Of a DNA stretch of 32,510 nucleotides, positions 23,653 through 32,510 are shown piece by piece. Source of the stretch: Byssochlamys sp. IMV 00236 (Eukaryota > Ascomycota > Eurotiomycetes > Eurotiales > Thermoascaceae). The stretch lies in the NCBI GenBank assembly GCA_001931875.2, contig MSJH02000251.1, positions 1 to 32,510 of the forward strand. The letters are read 5' to 3'. Below the pieces are notes generated by a model, which saw only the letters and a list, made by a program, of their open reading frames with translations, made no database searches and was not told the origin of the DNA. The position numbers and the translations under genes were made by a program. Position 1 is the first letter of the stretch; each line of letters opens with the position of its first letter.

Positions 23653-24287
23653 CAGCATAAGAGCCAAATACATCATTCAAATGGTTTTAGCGCATTATTG
23701 CCAACTAGTGTGTAGCTCGTCTATTTTTACAACTCCTATCATTTAGTGATTTGCATCAGACACAACTTGCCAAGAATCCTTTAAGAGAAATAAAGCCAGC
23801 AGTAATGATGACTTCATATTGGATGAGTGTGAGGAGAATAACGTAGTACTGATACTAGTAATACTAGTAATAGTAATGGCTCAAGAACTCACTTGGATGC
23901 AGCGTCGTATGATTTATTAGAATGAGGTAATGCTAGCACAATGAAGTAATAAGGATGTCCGGAAACCTCGCTGCCTGAGACGAGAAAAGGGAGAGTTGAC
24001 CCAGTGTATACCGAGATTGACTACTTGATCTCAAATACTTTATGTTGTATCCATAATGCTGCTATGACAACTTCAGGTACGTAATTGATTTATTCCATAG
24101 AAACCAAGTACTCGACAAAATAAGCTTCTTTCATCGTAAAATGAAATGACATAGTTTGTATTTGAATCAACATGACGTAAATGAAATCAGAAAAGGTAAG
24201 CTATGTGGGTAACGAATTTTAGAAAATTACCAAAATAGGCAAATTTATAAGCTTGTCGTCATAGAGATCACTGCTTTACAAAAAAAC

Positions 24288-24295
24288 TATAAAAG
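24288..24295 (+). promoter_or_regulatory. TATA box of the small hydrophobic protein gene
   Basis: TATAAAAG, with its first base 75 bp before the ATG. It is followed by a T-rich tract, TTTCTTTACAACAAC, that looks like a fungal transcription-start region, and by an A/C-rich leader. Confidence 0.55.
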
Positions 24296-24362
24296 CCATA
24301 AGCTTTCTAATGTTTTTTTTTCTTTACAACAACATTTCAATTATTACAACTATTATTCAAAC

Positions 24363-24563
24363 ATGGGATCTATATTTTCTTGCTTAAGCGGAATTGTCAG
24401 CTCTATTGCCTCTCTGATTTCAAGTGTGGTTAGTGCTATTGCCGGATTCTTCCAAACAATTATTTCTGGTATAACAAGTTGCATCGTTGGTATCTTCAAT
24501 GCTATTGCCGCCCTATTGACATGCAGATGCTGTGGTGGAGGAAGGCGAAGAGGAAGGGTGTAA
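24363..24563 (+). CDS. Small hydrophobic protein with N-myristoylation-like start
   Basis: A 66-residue protein. It starts MGSIFSCLSG, which fits a myristoylation signal (Gly-2, Ser-6) next to a palmitoylable Cys. Residues about 9-52 are one long hydrophobic or amphipathic run of Ile, Ala, Ser and Val with helix-like spacing. It ends in a Cys cluster (CRCCGGG) and a basic tail (GRRRGRV). Short proteins of this design recur in fungal genomes, but I know of no assigned function. A TATA box at fixed distance and a clean leader support real expression. Possible roles are membrane association or membrane-active peptide; neither is shown. An antisense ORF (24353-24577) is a shadow. Confidence 0.62.
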   Translation: MGSIFSCLSGIVSSIASLISSVVSAIAGFFQTIISGITSCIVGIFNAIAALLTCRCCGGGRRRGRV

Positions 24564-25179
24564 CAGTTTACAACCAATGACAGATAGTATTATTATCGAC
24601 CTCTATCATTAATACTATATTACTGCCACTACTTTATTATTTTTCTCCTTAAATATATGTATATATGTATTATTATTTCTTTTCTATATAATAAATATTT
24701 CATTCTTATTATCTTAAACTGTCTTTTGTCAATCGTTCAAAGGAGTAATCTATCGTTTCTGCTGATAACAACTAAAACACTAGCTTTTTCTACACGGTTG
24801 GATGTAATAAACCGACTTTTGAAAAAAGGGAGAAACCAAGGACTACGCAGCATGGAGTAGATCATACTTAAAGTTGACATCGAGCTTCAGCATGTCACGG
24901 TGTATGAGTAACTCAGAAGAGGAATACTAAATCATTAAATTACATCAAAGACGATTTAATAATCAAAATACAACAATAAAAGTACTTTACACTCACTGGC
25001 ATTCTCTAATGCCTTGCACTTGTCTCGAAGCTCAAAATGAAGCTTGAAGCTTTTCATCGGGGGGAGACCAGTGGTTGTCATCGTTTTTCAGGTCATTGTC
25101 TGTACCAGAAAATACAAATTCTTTAGAGAGATCAGCTTATGGGCTCAAGTGACAATATTTCGCTTTGGCAATCCCACGG

Positions 25180-25419
25180 TCATGCTCTGGGCAACATGCC
25201 ACCGAGTATTGCTGTTCTCGGAAGCAATGGCTGCTTTATGGGCAATCGGTAGGCTGTTGTGGTACAGGCTCCAAGAGCCGTGCTACCTTTATTGTCACTA
25301 TACAACTTCACATTATCAAAGTCTCTGCCTAACCTAAGGCTGTCCAGTCCACTCTCTGATATAAAATATGCATATATCATAATTACATGTGATTGATCTT
25401 GATAAAATTGACAACACAA
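25180..25419 (-). pseudogene. Coding-like minus-strand fragment, possibly retroelement-derived
   Basis: The minus frame contains ESGLDSLRLGRDFDNVKLY followed by SDNKGSTALGACTTTAYRL. The string VKLYSDNKGSTAL recalls the (Y/F)SDN core of RNase H-like domains of retroelements, but the rest does not match clearly. A possible splice acceptor (TATCAG) lies just upstream. The frame ends in TGA after MLPRA. The opposite strand is also partly open, so the strand is not certain. Confidence 0.3.
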
Positions 25420-25789
25420 AATTAGTATAATTAGTATAAATAATTTTTTTTATCTCTTTCCGAAAAAAAAAAGATAGCGACTTTATAAAGTCATGTTTAG
25501 CGTGAAGTTATACATTGAATAGTTTTGGTGAAATTCATCACAGATAGTGGGTAGAGGTAGCGCCCGTAGTATTAGTCTAACTTCTGGTGCATTTTCTGGT
25601 GCATGTAGTGTTTCCCTTTGTAAATTATTACATATTAGAAAACTCTACTGCTGTCGCATCCAAATGTCTATTTACTCAAAATTTTGGTACTCTGTTATTC
25701 GGTTAATTTATGGGAAAGGACCCAGAAACAATATCAAACTCCCTAATGGGTTCTTAAGCTCACTTCATAGATTCAAGACAGAACACCCC

Positions 25790-26080
25790 TCAATTCTACG
25801 TCCCATTGAACTCCGGTCAGAGGTTAGTCAATGTATCTCTGAAGCCTGCATAGTGTTTGTTACTTCTTACACTATTATGATTGTTGAACCTTTTGAACAG
25901 AGGCTTATCTATTTTTTGGTGTACAGTTTTATGTCGCATTGTCAAGGGTGACTTCTCTCTCTGGCGTATCAGTCCTTTTGCCACCAATAACGTTGTTTAC
26001 TCAGAGCTTTTGCTCAAGTAATATATGCATTATGCCCAACTATGCTTATGTCCAACTATACTTATGCTACTTTCTTTTTT
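25790..26080 (+). mobile_element. Relic of a Pif1/Helitron-type helicase
   Basis: From 25921 the plus frame reads VQFYVALSRVTSLSGVSVLL, which is the motif VI block of Pif1-family helicases (consensus QLYVALSRVTS), as in Helitron Rep-helicase C-termini. Just upstream, in another frame, PFEQR overlaps the place where QTFEQ would be expected. Two stops and a frameshift interrupt the region, so the element is dead. No Rep domain or other helicase motif is recognisable. A cellular PIF1 pseudogene is the alternative. Confidence 0.62.
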
Positions 26081-26212
26081 TGTAACCATGTGGCTATTAT
26101 TCAATAAATTATGCGACCTTTACTTCGTCTGTAAATACATTAATCTTTCTACATCTCATTCAGTATTTGCCCCTTACTCACTACAAAGGACGAAGCTTTT
26201 AATCCTGAGGCA

Positions 26213-26258
26213 GCACGACGACGTGCAAAAACGAGCGTAGCGAGTTGGAAGCGGCTAG
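26213..26258 (+). repeat. Hairpin plus CTAG end, possible Helitron 3' terminus
   Basis: GCACG-ACGA-CGTGC (26213-26226) forms a 5-bp-stem hairpin, followed 28 bases later by CTAG at 26255-26258. GC-rich sequence GAGCGTAGCGAG lies between. Helitrons end in CTRR with a hairpin shortly upstream, and the Pif1-like relic is on the same strand 130 bp before. The spacing is longer than usual, so this is tentative. Confidence 0.3.
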
Positions 26259-26930
26259 CTTAAAGTAGAAATACTGTAGCTGGTACCTGTGAAATGAGGT
26301 CGTCTAATGTTATCTGCATTTCAAAATAAAGGATTAAAGTTCAGACATTCTCTTAGAGCATCCATTGCGTCTTTTGTCATTTTTCTCATCTTGCATTAGT
26401 TCAAATATGTCGTTTAATCAGCTATTCTTTATATCTATTATCTTTTTGCTAACAAGTTTATGTTTTTACTTAAATCAATAAATGATACTCTTCAACTCAT
26501 TCTAGCTATCAATCGGAGTTTGACATAGATTAGTTCTGTTATTGTAATTGGCCGATCGCATTACCTAAACCAAAAAATTCTTTTCTACTTCTATAAAAGT
26601 TTTATATCCCCCTTTTTTTCTTTTTTTTTTATTTTTCTTTTTTCCCTTTATCCATTCTACAATGAGTGCTCCATCATTGATCCAAGGTAAATATAAAACC
26701 AATTGTTGGATACATGCTTGGGGAAAAAAAGGGAAAGGGGAGAGAGAGAGAGTGAGGGCAGGATTGTAATTTAAAAAACGATTAAACATAGATGAATTAT
26801 TCAATATTCAAGACAAGTAAATAGATAAAATAAATAATCTATTCGCATAGCACTTAACATTATTAGGCAAGAATCACCAAGAATTAAGAAAAAAAGGAGT
26901 GGGACCAGTAGTAATGTGATAACTCGGGGC

Positions 26931-29417
26931 ATGGAGCTTGTACGCAAAATGAAATGGAATAATGAAGAAGTGGACGAACAAGTGTATCATAGAAGACTAT
27001 CACAACCCAATATGGAAGAGAATATTGGATTTATTCAATTAAAGAATAGTTTCAGTACAGATAAAAGAGCAAGTCTATTACATACACCTACAAGATATTT
27101 ACCACAAAACCAAGCTATTATAACAACAAATTCAGAAGGAATCACACTGTTATTTAATGATATAGCCGCATTATGCTTTGGAATTGATAAATCATTTGTT
27201 GGAAAATCATTTATAAAGAATTGTTTAGAGGAACCATTTAAACATCAGATCATGAATTTACTAAATAGTAGAAAGAAATATACAAACTGTGTACAAAAAG
27301 TGATCATTTGTGGATCTATTGTTAGTTAAACAAGAATCAAATATAAACTCGGAGAATTCTTGCTAACGAACTGGTTCAATAGGTGTTGATACACAAGAGA
27401 AATAATACAAAATCATATGCAACAGTATGGTTAAAGGAGAAAATAACTGAACATCGAGATAAAATTTATATTTGGATATTTGAAGAAATCTATGAGACGA
27501 CCTTGTCTGTTTATGTGGATTCAGAATGTAAAATACAGAGGATCTTGGGTACATTGATTGAAGAGATGTATGGATACAAGGCAAATGAGATAGTCGGCAA
27601 ACCAGTCAATTGTCTTGTGCCAGCACTAGCAAAGGAAGAACGAGATGACAATTTGGAAAAGATTGATAGGCTAAAATTCTTTGGTAGTTTATCAAGTAAA
27701 GGGGTTTATTTTCCAGCTATTTTGAATTTAAATAGACATGTGGCCATTGGAAATGATGATTTAGCCAATTTTGTCGTAAAAATAACATCCTTACCTTCAA
27801 TATCCGGCTCAATCACATTCAATCTGTCAACTGGATTAATACTTCAAATGAATACTCTACCTGCAAAATACCTGTTTGGTTACACTTCTGTAGACATGAT
27901 TATCAACAAGCTCACTGTGAATGAACTGATACCTCAACTACCCACTCTTATTGAAAATATGCTAAAGAATAATCTCATGACAGCAAACTATGAACAATGC
28001 AGGAAGCTCTCGTCCTCTGATAGCCTATTCTATGTTTATCACAGAGATAAAAGTAAATTCATTGTGGAGTTGGAGATCAAAATCGTAGACAAGGATTCTG
28101 TTCATGTCTGGGTAACGTTTGATAGAAGCGATGCGGTACTAAAGCATGACAACTTGAAACAGAGTTATCAAAAAAAAAATGTACATTGTCCATTGAAGCT
28201 ACAACAACAGAATGATCAACCTAGTCTTGAAGCAAATAAGAAGCCAAAGAGACCTATTGTTAGACCTTATAGAATAAGTTCCTTTGGCGCTGTAGATGAA
28301 GCAAAAAGACTGTTTCCATCCAATTACTTTAAAAACATCAACAACACAGATACCACCAATAGCAATAATAATAATAATAATAATAATAACAATAATAATG
28401 ATCATATCAAGAGTAATAATGAAAGCAAGTCATCTTCATCAGATCTTACCCAAAAGAAAAAACACCCTCTAGACGATTATGTTATCTTGGATGTACTGGG
28501 TCAGGGCACTTATGGTATGGCCAAACTAGCTTATAGAAAGGATGATCCTTCTCAAAAGAAGTTGGTTATAAAATATATCATCAAGTCAAAGATCATTGTT
28601 GATTCATGGATAAGGTAAAGAATTGTTATAGATTACACCATCTTTTTACTTACTGTCAAACTACACAGAGATAGACAACTTGGTTCAATACCAATGGAAA
28701 TACACATCTTACGTACCTTACAAAAATACCCCCATGTCAATTGCTGTAGATTAGTCACTAGCATGGAAGACGATGATTGTTACTTTGTTGTCATGGAATT
28801 ACTTGGTGATGGCATGGATCTCTTTGACTATATCGAATTGAACAAAAAGATGACAGAAAATGAAATTAGACACATCTTTTATCAAATTGCCAAGGCAGTC
28901 AAGCATCTGCACTCACATAAAATTGTTCATCGTGATATTAAAGATGAAAATGTCATTCTAGATCAGGATGGGACAGTTCATCTGATAGATTTTGGTTGTG
29001 CAACTTACTATAAAGAGGGTCGCAAATTTGATACATTCACAGGCACCCTCGAATATTGTGCTCCAGAGGTGCTTAAAGGAAAACCATACGCAGGTCCTCC
29101 ACAGGATATTTGGGCAAGTGGTGTGTTACTGTTTACACTCATCTATCGAGAGAATCCATTCTATAATATTGATGAAATTTTGGAAAGCGAACTAAGGGTT
29201 CCCTTTGTCCTTTCTGAAGGTAATAGCATATATACAATTAATGTTTAATATAGCTAATATTATTTCAATAGGTTCTCTTGATCTTATAAAGAAAATGTTG
29301 AATAGAGACGTCGAGAAAAGGATAAATATAGATCAAGTACTAGACCATCCTTGGTTTCATCCTCTGACTGAAAAGCAACAGCAGCAACAATGTATAAAAA
29401 TAAAGAAAAAAGAATAA
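26931..29417 (+). CDS. PAS-domain serine/threonine kinase (PASK/Psk-like)
   Basis: CDS join(26931..27320,27383..28614,28669..29219,29272..29417), 772 residues. PAS-like sensor regions fall at about 50-155 (AIITTNSEGITLLFNDIAA, CGSI-VLIHKRN, YATVWLKEK) and 160-250 (SVYVDSECKIQRILGT, MYGYKANEIVGKPVNCL). An Asn run (AAT repeats, 28365-28400) separates them from the kinase domain at about 495-755: GQGTYG loop, VIKYIIK lysine, HRDIKDEN (Asp-630), DFG (Asp-648) and CAPE. PAS kinases sense metabolic state; yeast Psk1/Psk2 phosphorylate glycogen synthase, UDP-glucose pyrophosphorylase and translation factors. The first intron uses GTTAGT and TTCAATAG with a GCTAAC branch. The N-terminus is uncertain: the frame stays open upstream to about 26868 without ATG, so a 5' exon is possible. 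Confidence 0.92.
28363..28402 (+). repeat. In-frame AAT microsatellite (poly-Asn) in the PAS kinase
   Basis: About twelve AAT/AAC codons in a row encode an Asn tract between the PAS region and the kinase domain. The repeat is likely to vary in length between strains without loss of frame. Confidence 0.8.
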
Positions 29418-29781
29418 ATATTGTATATATGCGCTATAAAAGCTAAATTCTGTTTTTTTCTTTAAAGACCAACGATAATGAATCAAGATGCAACATGATA
29501 CAGGAAAATGATGTTGTTTAAATAATACAAAAGAAGAGAATGAAATACATTTTCAGTGTATTTAATAAACAACACACAAATGCATTCTTGAATAATATGC
29601 TTTTATACTCTTAAAGACATAGAATCGTATGGAAGAAGACTTGTGGTGTGACCAAGAAGTTCTTTGTTCAATCTGCATTATTCCCATTCTTATTGGTTAC
29701 ATCTATGCTTTAAATCCCTTTTAGCAGGAATTCTGAGTTTATTCTCTCTTTTCTCTCTCTTTATATTTTAATATAATAACA
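29418..29781 (+). promoter_or_regulatory. Spacer with the promoter of the J-domain gene
   Basis: This 364-bp spacer carries the 3' end of the PAS kinase gene, including AATAAATA at its stop, and a CT-rich tract (about 29740-29762) just before the J-domain start. TTCTTGAA at 29585-29592 fits two inverted heat-shock-element units (TTCnnGAA), plausible for a chaperone gene but short of the usual three units. Confidence 0.35.
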
Positions 29782-31035
29782 ATGACTGTTGTAAAAGAGT
29801 ATTACAGAATATTAGAAATATCCAACAACGCAGATGAACAGGAAATAAAAAGAGCCTATAAGAAATTAGCCTTAAAGTATCATCCAGATAAAAACCCTTC
29901 AACCGAGGCAGAAGAAAAGGTAATATAAACTAGAGTGAATTTAAAAAACACTAGTCTTACTTTTGGGTATAGTTTAAAGATATTAGGTAGGAATAATATG
30001 AATTATTTCTATATAAACTAAACACGACTCCTCCTCTTTAGTGAGGCATATGAAGTGTTATCTGATCGTAAAAGGATTAAATAATAGTAATGGTAGACTT
30101 TATGCTCATTTTCTTTTTGTATCCTATAGCTCAGAAACGTTACATATACGACAATAGACAAAACAATATAAATGATGATAGAGACAATGCTTATTCACTT
30201 GACGACCTATTTGGTGGATTCACTGTAAATATATATATATATATATATATATATCAAAAAAGAATGTGTGAATGTACTAATTTTGCATAATCTTGTAGTT
30301 TCATAGACCAGAAGAAGTGTTTGCTCACTTTTTTGGTGGCATGGGTACACCTTTCTTTGACGGTAAGAATCAAATGCGCTTTTGAATCAGTGATATTAAT
30401 CCCCCCCTCTTGTAGATTTTCATCACTTTGGACCGCCTATGCATGATCCCTTTCATTCGATGATGAGCCCCTTTTCTTATCCCTCACCATTTGATATGAT
30501 GTACAACATGCGTGCACCTTCGCCGTTTATGCATCCCGGCTCTTCATCGATGAGATCATCCATATTTGATACGCATAGTCAGATGGGACAAGGAGGATAC
30601 TCCAAATCAGTAACAACAACAACAAGAAACGTTAATGGAAGGATTGAAACAGTGACGATTACTAAAATTACAGATGAAAATGTAACCAGACACAATAACA
30701 CATTTTATAAATAGTAACACTCATCATCATCATAGGGTACACGAGTAACCGAAGAATACGGAAACGGCGCACATCAACAAGATAGAATAACGAGCGGTAC
30801 AAATCTGTCGTCTTTGTCAGGACAAGAACAAAGGTTACTTATGCAGGATACTTCTTTTAGGCAGCAACAGTTTCACCAGGATCAGGTGGTGAACAATACA
30901 GCAGAAAGACCATATTTATTAAATCATTATTGTCAATTACCCTATTATTCACCGTTCCCCCACGCCTATTCTTCTTTTTCCCCTCCCCCTCCACCTTTCT
31001 CTCCACAGCAACATTCAATGTTTTATCATTTATAA
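29782..31035 (+). CDS. Class B J-domain co-chaperone (DNAJB6-like)
   Basis: CDS join(29782..29919,29973..29986,30042..30067,30130..30224,30299..30362,30416..30681,30736..31035), 300 residues, phases checked. The J domain (about 4-70) has [16 protein letters not shown] with the HPD motif, then [18 protein letters not shown] Gly/Phe-rich part follows with [17 protein letters not shown], then a Ser/Thr region ([19 protein letters not shown]) and a Gln/Pro/Tyr-rich tail. There is no zinc-finger region, so it is class B. It should stimulate Hsp70 ATPase and hold aggregation-prone clients. Exons 2 and 3 are only 14 and 26 nt, both inside the J domain; skipping the 14-nt exon shifts the frame. Intron 4 contains a (TA)n run. 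The stop overlaps that of the convergent TTL gene. Confidence 0.93.
30225..30256 (+). repeat. (TA)n microsatellite in intron 4 of the J-domain gene
   Basis: About 13 TA units directly after the GTAA donor. A similar (TA)n occupies the acceptor side of the TTL intron at 31190-31206. Confidence 0.8.
31030..31035. other. Shared palindromic stop TTATAA of two convergent genes
   Basis: On the plus strand TTA TAA is the last Leu codon and stop of the J-domain gene. On the minus strand the same six bases, being a palindrome, are the last Leu codon and stop of the TTL gene. The coding regions therefore overlap by exactly 6 bp. Confidence 0.88.
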
Positions 31036-32233
31036 AGAGAGCAGTTCTTTTTTATAAACCTTGACCAACTTTTCATCTTGATATTCTTCATTTGTAAAGT
31101 ATGGTTCTATGGCTACTCTTGTCGTGGCATCAAATAGCTCTTGAATGATATGTTGTAATCGATGACCTGTTTGCTTAAAGTCAGGGAACTATATATATAT
31201 ATATATGTGTGTTTATTAGCAAACCGTATCCATGTGGATACAAAGAGATAGGACTCACCGCATTAGCTTCTAAAAAGTAAACATTATAGTCTTGATCAAT
31301 CAAAAAATCAATACCAAACAGTTCAAATGCATTGGGAATAGCTTGAAATGTTGTCATCTCACTGGTACAAGCATCAAAGATGTCTGCCAAAATATCCTTC
31401 ATTTGCTTAAATATCTTTTCCTTGTCTTTGACTTCTTCCAACTCCCAAAATAATTTGACAGATTCATCTTCAATAAATTCCTTTTCTTCTGTTTGAATAC
31501 AAGTGTTTGTCAAGTGAATCAAGTTATCTTCTAATTGGCTCAAGTCATATTCTTTCAATGCAAATAGTGCCAACATGTCACGGTAAAGATAGACTTCAAT
31601 ATTTGATTTGGCTAACACGTAGGCTCGAACATGAAACTTGCGCTTATTCACCAGCAATGGTTTATCGATATATCTTTGTATGACCCACTCTCTTATCTGG
31701 CTAATATCTTCTTTATCATCGTCTTCATCATAGTCCTCTTCTATCTCTTCAAACATGTTACGGAGCTGTTCCAGGGTATTGAACACTTTGATCCCTGCTG
31801 CTTTATTAGCAAGACTAGGCTTAATGATGAATGCATGTCCTCCTTCTTCTAAATCTCTTTCTACTTCAAATACTTCATTCATTGCTTCCTCAAAGTAATC
31901 CACATGATCCAACTCAAACTGCCAAGTTTCAGGGATCGCCTTTTTCAAGATACTGTCTGGGTTCTTGGAAAGATACTTTGTAACATTATAAGATAATTGC
32001 GCTTTTCGAATAAAGCCCTTACGAATACAGTATGCATTCACTAAGCACTTGTTTTGGGCAACTAGATCCCAGTTGATCAGTTCATATTCTAACCACTGCA
32101 ACTGAATAGCTTCATCCTCTGGTGTTTCTTGTGTTTCTATGACATCAACGTCTATTTGCTTTGACTTCTTTAAGGCTTGAATAACTGCATTGTGCGTGTA
32201 TTCTTCGTCAAGGTGAACAGCTGCCTTGATCAT
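31030..32233 (-). CDS. Tubulin-tyrosine ligase family protein
   Basis: CDS complement(join(31030..31188,31259..32233)), 377 residues, the same length as vertebrate TTL. ATP-grasp elements: AFIIKPSLANKAAGI (about 134-148), WVIQRYIDKPLLVNKRKFHVRAYVL (split here: WVIQRYI at 183-189, KRKFHVRAY at 197-205), HLTNTCIQ (240-247), FGIDFLIDQDYNVYFLEANA (306-325) and, after the intron, FPDFKQTG. An acidic loop (about 162-176) is inserted. TTL adds tyrosine to detubulated alpha-tubulin; relatives glutamylate or glycylate tubulin. Fungal versions often sit in a Pby1-type fusion with a SurE phosphatase; no such domain is seen here. The start is the ATG at 32233; the frame stays open to 32422 without an ATG. 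It overlaps the J-domain gene stop. Confidence 0.9.
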
Positions 32234-32510
32234 GTTTCTATACAAAATGAAAAAGTGGTTGAATTTTTTTTTTTTTGAAAGGTTATTCAAGTACCGCCAG
32301 AGAGGGGCAAATTCGATCTCATATTCAAAGTCTAATGTGAGACCTTGCAAATGCGTTATACACTCTTTCCGGAAAGTAAATTCGCCTGTGATCGAAAATA
32401 AATACACCCATGGTGAGAACAAAATTCATGTTGCATGAAATGTAAATTCGTCGTCGTCAAGAATATTTTCGTAATATTAACAGATGGGCTGTCTTGGAGT
32501 TGAAATTAAC
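32234..32510 (-). promoter_or_regulatory. Upstream region of the TTL gene, at the window edge
   Basis: The TTL frame remains open to 32422, including a lysine run from an A/T homopolymer at about 32265-32275, but lacks an ATG. TTTTGTATAG just before the chosen ATG could also be a splice acceptor, so an upstream exon cannot be excluded. No other gene is visible before the window ends. Confidence 0.4.

Larger units (their letters stand above)
22502..24362. other. Spacer between SUV3 and the small hydrophobic protein gene
   Basis: Contains the SUV3 promoter and, at its right end, the promoter of the gene at 24363. Two coding-looking fragments on the plus strand (23078-23293 and 23443-23652) suggest a decayed gene. 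A short tandem TACTAGTAA-type repeat occurs near 23852-23875. No intact gene is supported. Confidence 0.45.
24564..26930. other. Gene-poor region with decayed coding fragments and a Pif1-type relic
   Basis: No intact gene. It contains a minus-strand open fragment at 25180-25419, the Pif1-like helicase relic ending near 26080, a 14-bp perfect palindrome GACTTTATAAAGTC at 25479-25492, and a hairpin followed by a CTAG near 26213-26258. From about 26560 onward T- and A-rich tracts and a GA run (26741-26752) form the upstream region of the PAS kinase gene. Confidence 0.5.

Noticed and set aside
26662..26690. ATG with a GTAAAT donor as a 5' exon of the PAS kinase
   Set aside because: It would leave phase 1, and no acceptor before 26931 gives a matching phase; start at 26931 kept, with a note that the 5' end is uncertain.
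1..32510. tRNA, rRNA, snRNA genes and CRISPR arrays
   Set aside because: No B-box, snRNA or rRNA signature and no regularly spaced repeats were seen.

Overview
This window looks like nuclear DNA of a filamentous fungus. The base composition is AT-rich, introns are short (about 48-78 bp) with GT..AG ends and CTAAC/CTGAC-like branch sites, and the genes are fungal in type: a Ste12 regulator, Utp13, Suv3, a NodB-type polysaccharide deacetylase and a PAS kinase. A stand-alone tubulin-tyrosine ligase-like protein, the codon and intron style, and a long low-complexity Ste12 protein fit an early-diverging fungus, most likely Mucoromycota/Mucorales. The lineage is an inference; no rRNA or marker gene is present to prove it.

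I resolved eleven genes to exon level where introns exist, checking reading frame across every splice. From left to right: a STE12-type transcription factor (+, 724-2930); a three-RRM Nam8/TIA-1-like RNA-binding protein (-, 3465-4775, 5 exons); an M16 metallopeptidase (-, 6207-10395, 20 exons including an inferred 2-nt microexon); an F-box/LRR-like protein (+, 11853-13586); the SSU-processome WD40 protein Utp13 (+, 14350-16949, 5 exons); a secreted chitin/polysaccharide deacetylase (-, 17068-17903, 2 exons); the mitochondrial RNA helicase Suv3 (-, 19952-22501, 11 exons); a 66-residue lipid-anchor-like hydrophobic protein (+, 24363-24563); a PAS-domain kinase (+, 26931-29417, 4 exons); a class-B J-domain co-chaperone (+, 29782-31035, 7 exons); and a tubulin-tyrosine ligase family protein (-, 31030-32233, 2 exons).

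The gene-poor stretches hold a 100-bp Tc1/mariner-type MITE (5911-6010), a decayed Pif1/Helitron-type helicase fragment (about 25790-26080), several coding-looking fragments without starts (19472-19714, 23078-23293, 23443-23652, 25180-25419), a promoter full of palindromes plus a duplicated 12-mer ahead of UTP13, and simple repeats.

The genes are ordinary housekeeping and signalling functions and do not form one pathway; neighbours are mostly convergent or divergent pairs. I found no convincing new multi-gene system. The most striking local features are architectural: the 2-nt microexon just before a zinc-ligand motif in the M16 peptidase, 14- and 26-nt exons in the J domain, and a convergent gene pair whose two stop codons share one palindromic hexamer, TTATAA.
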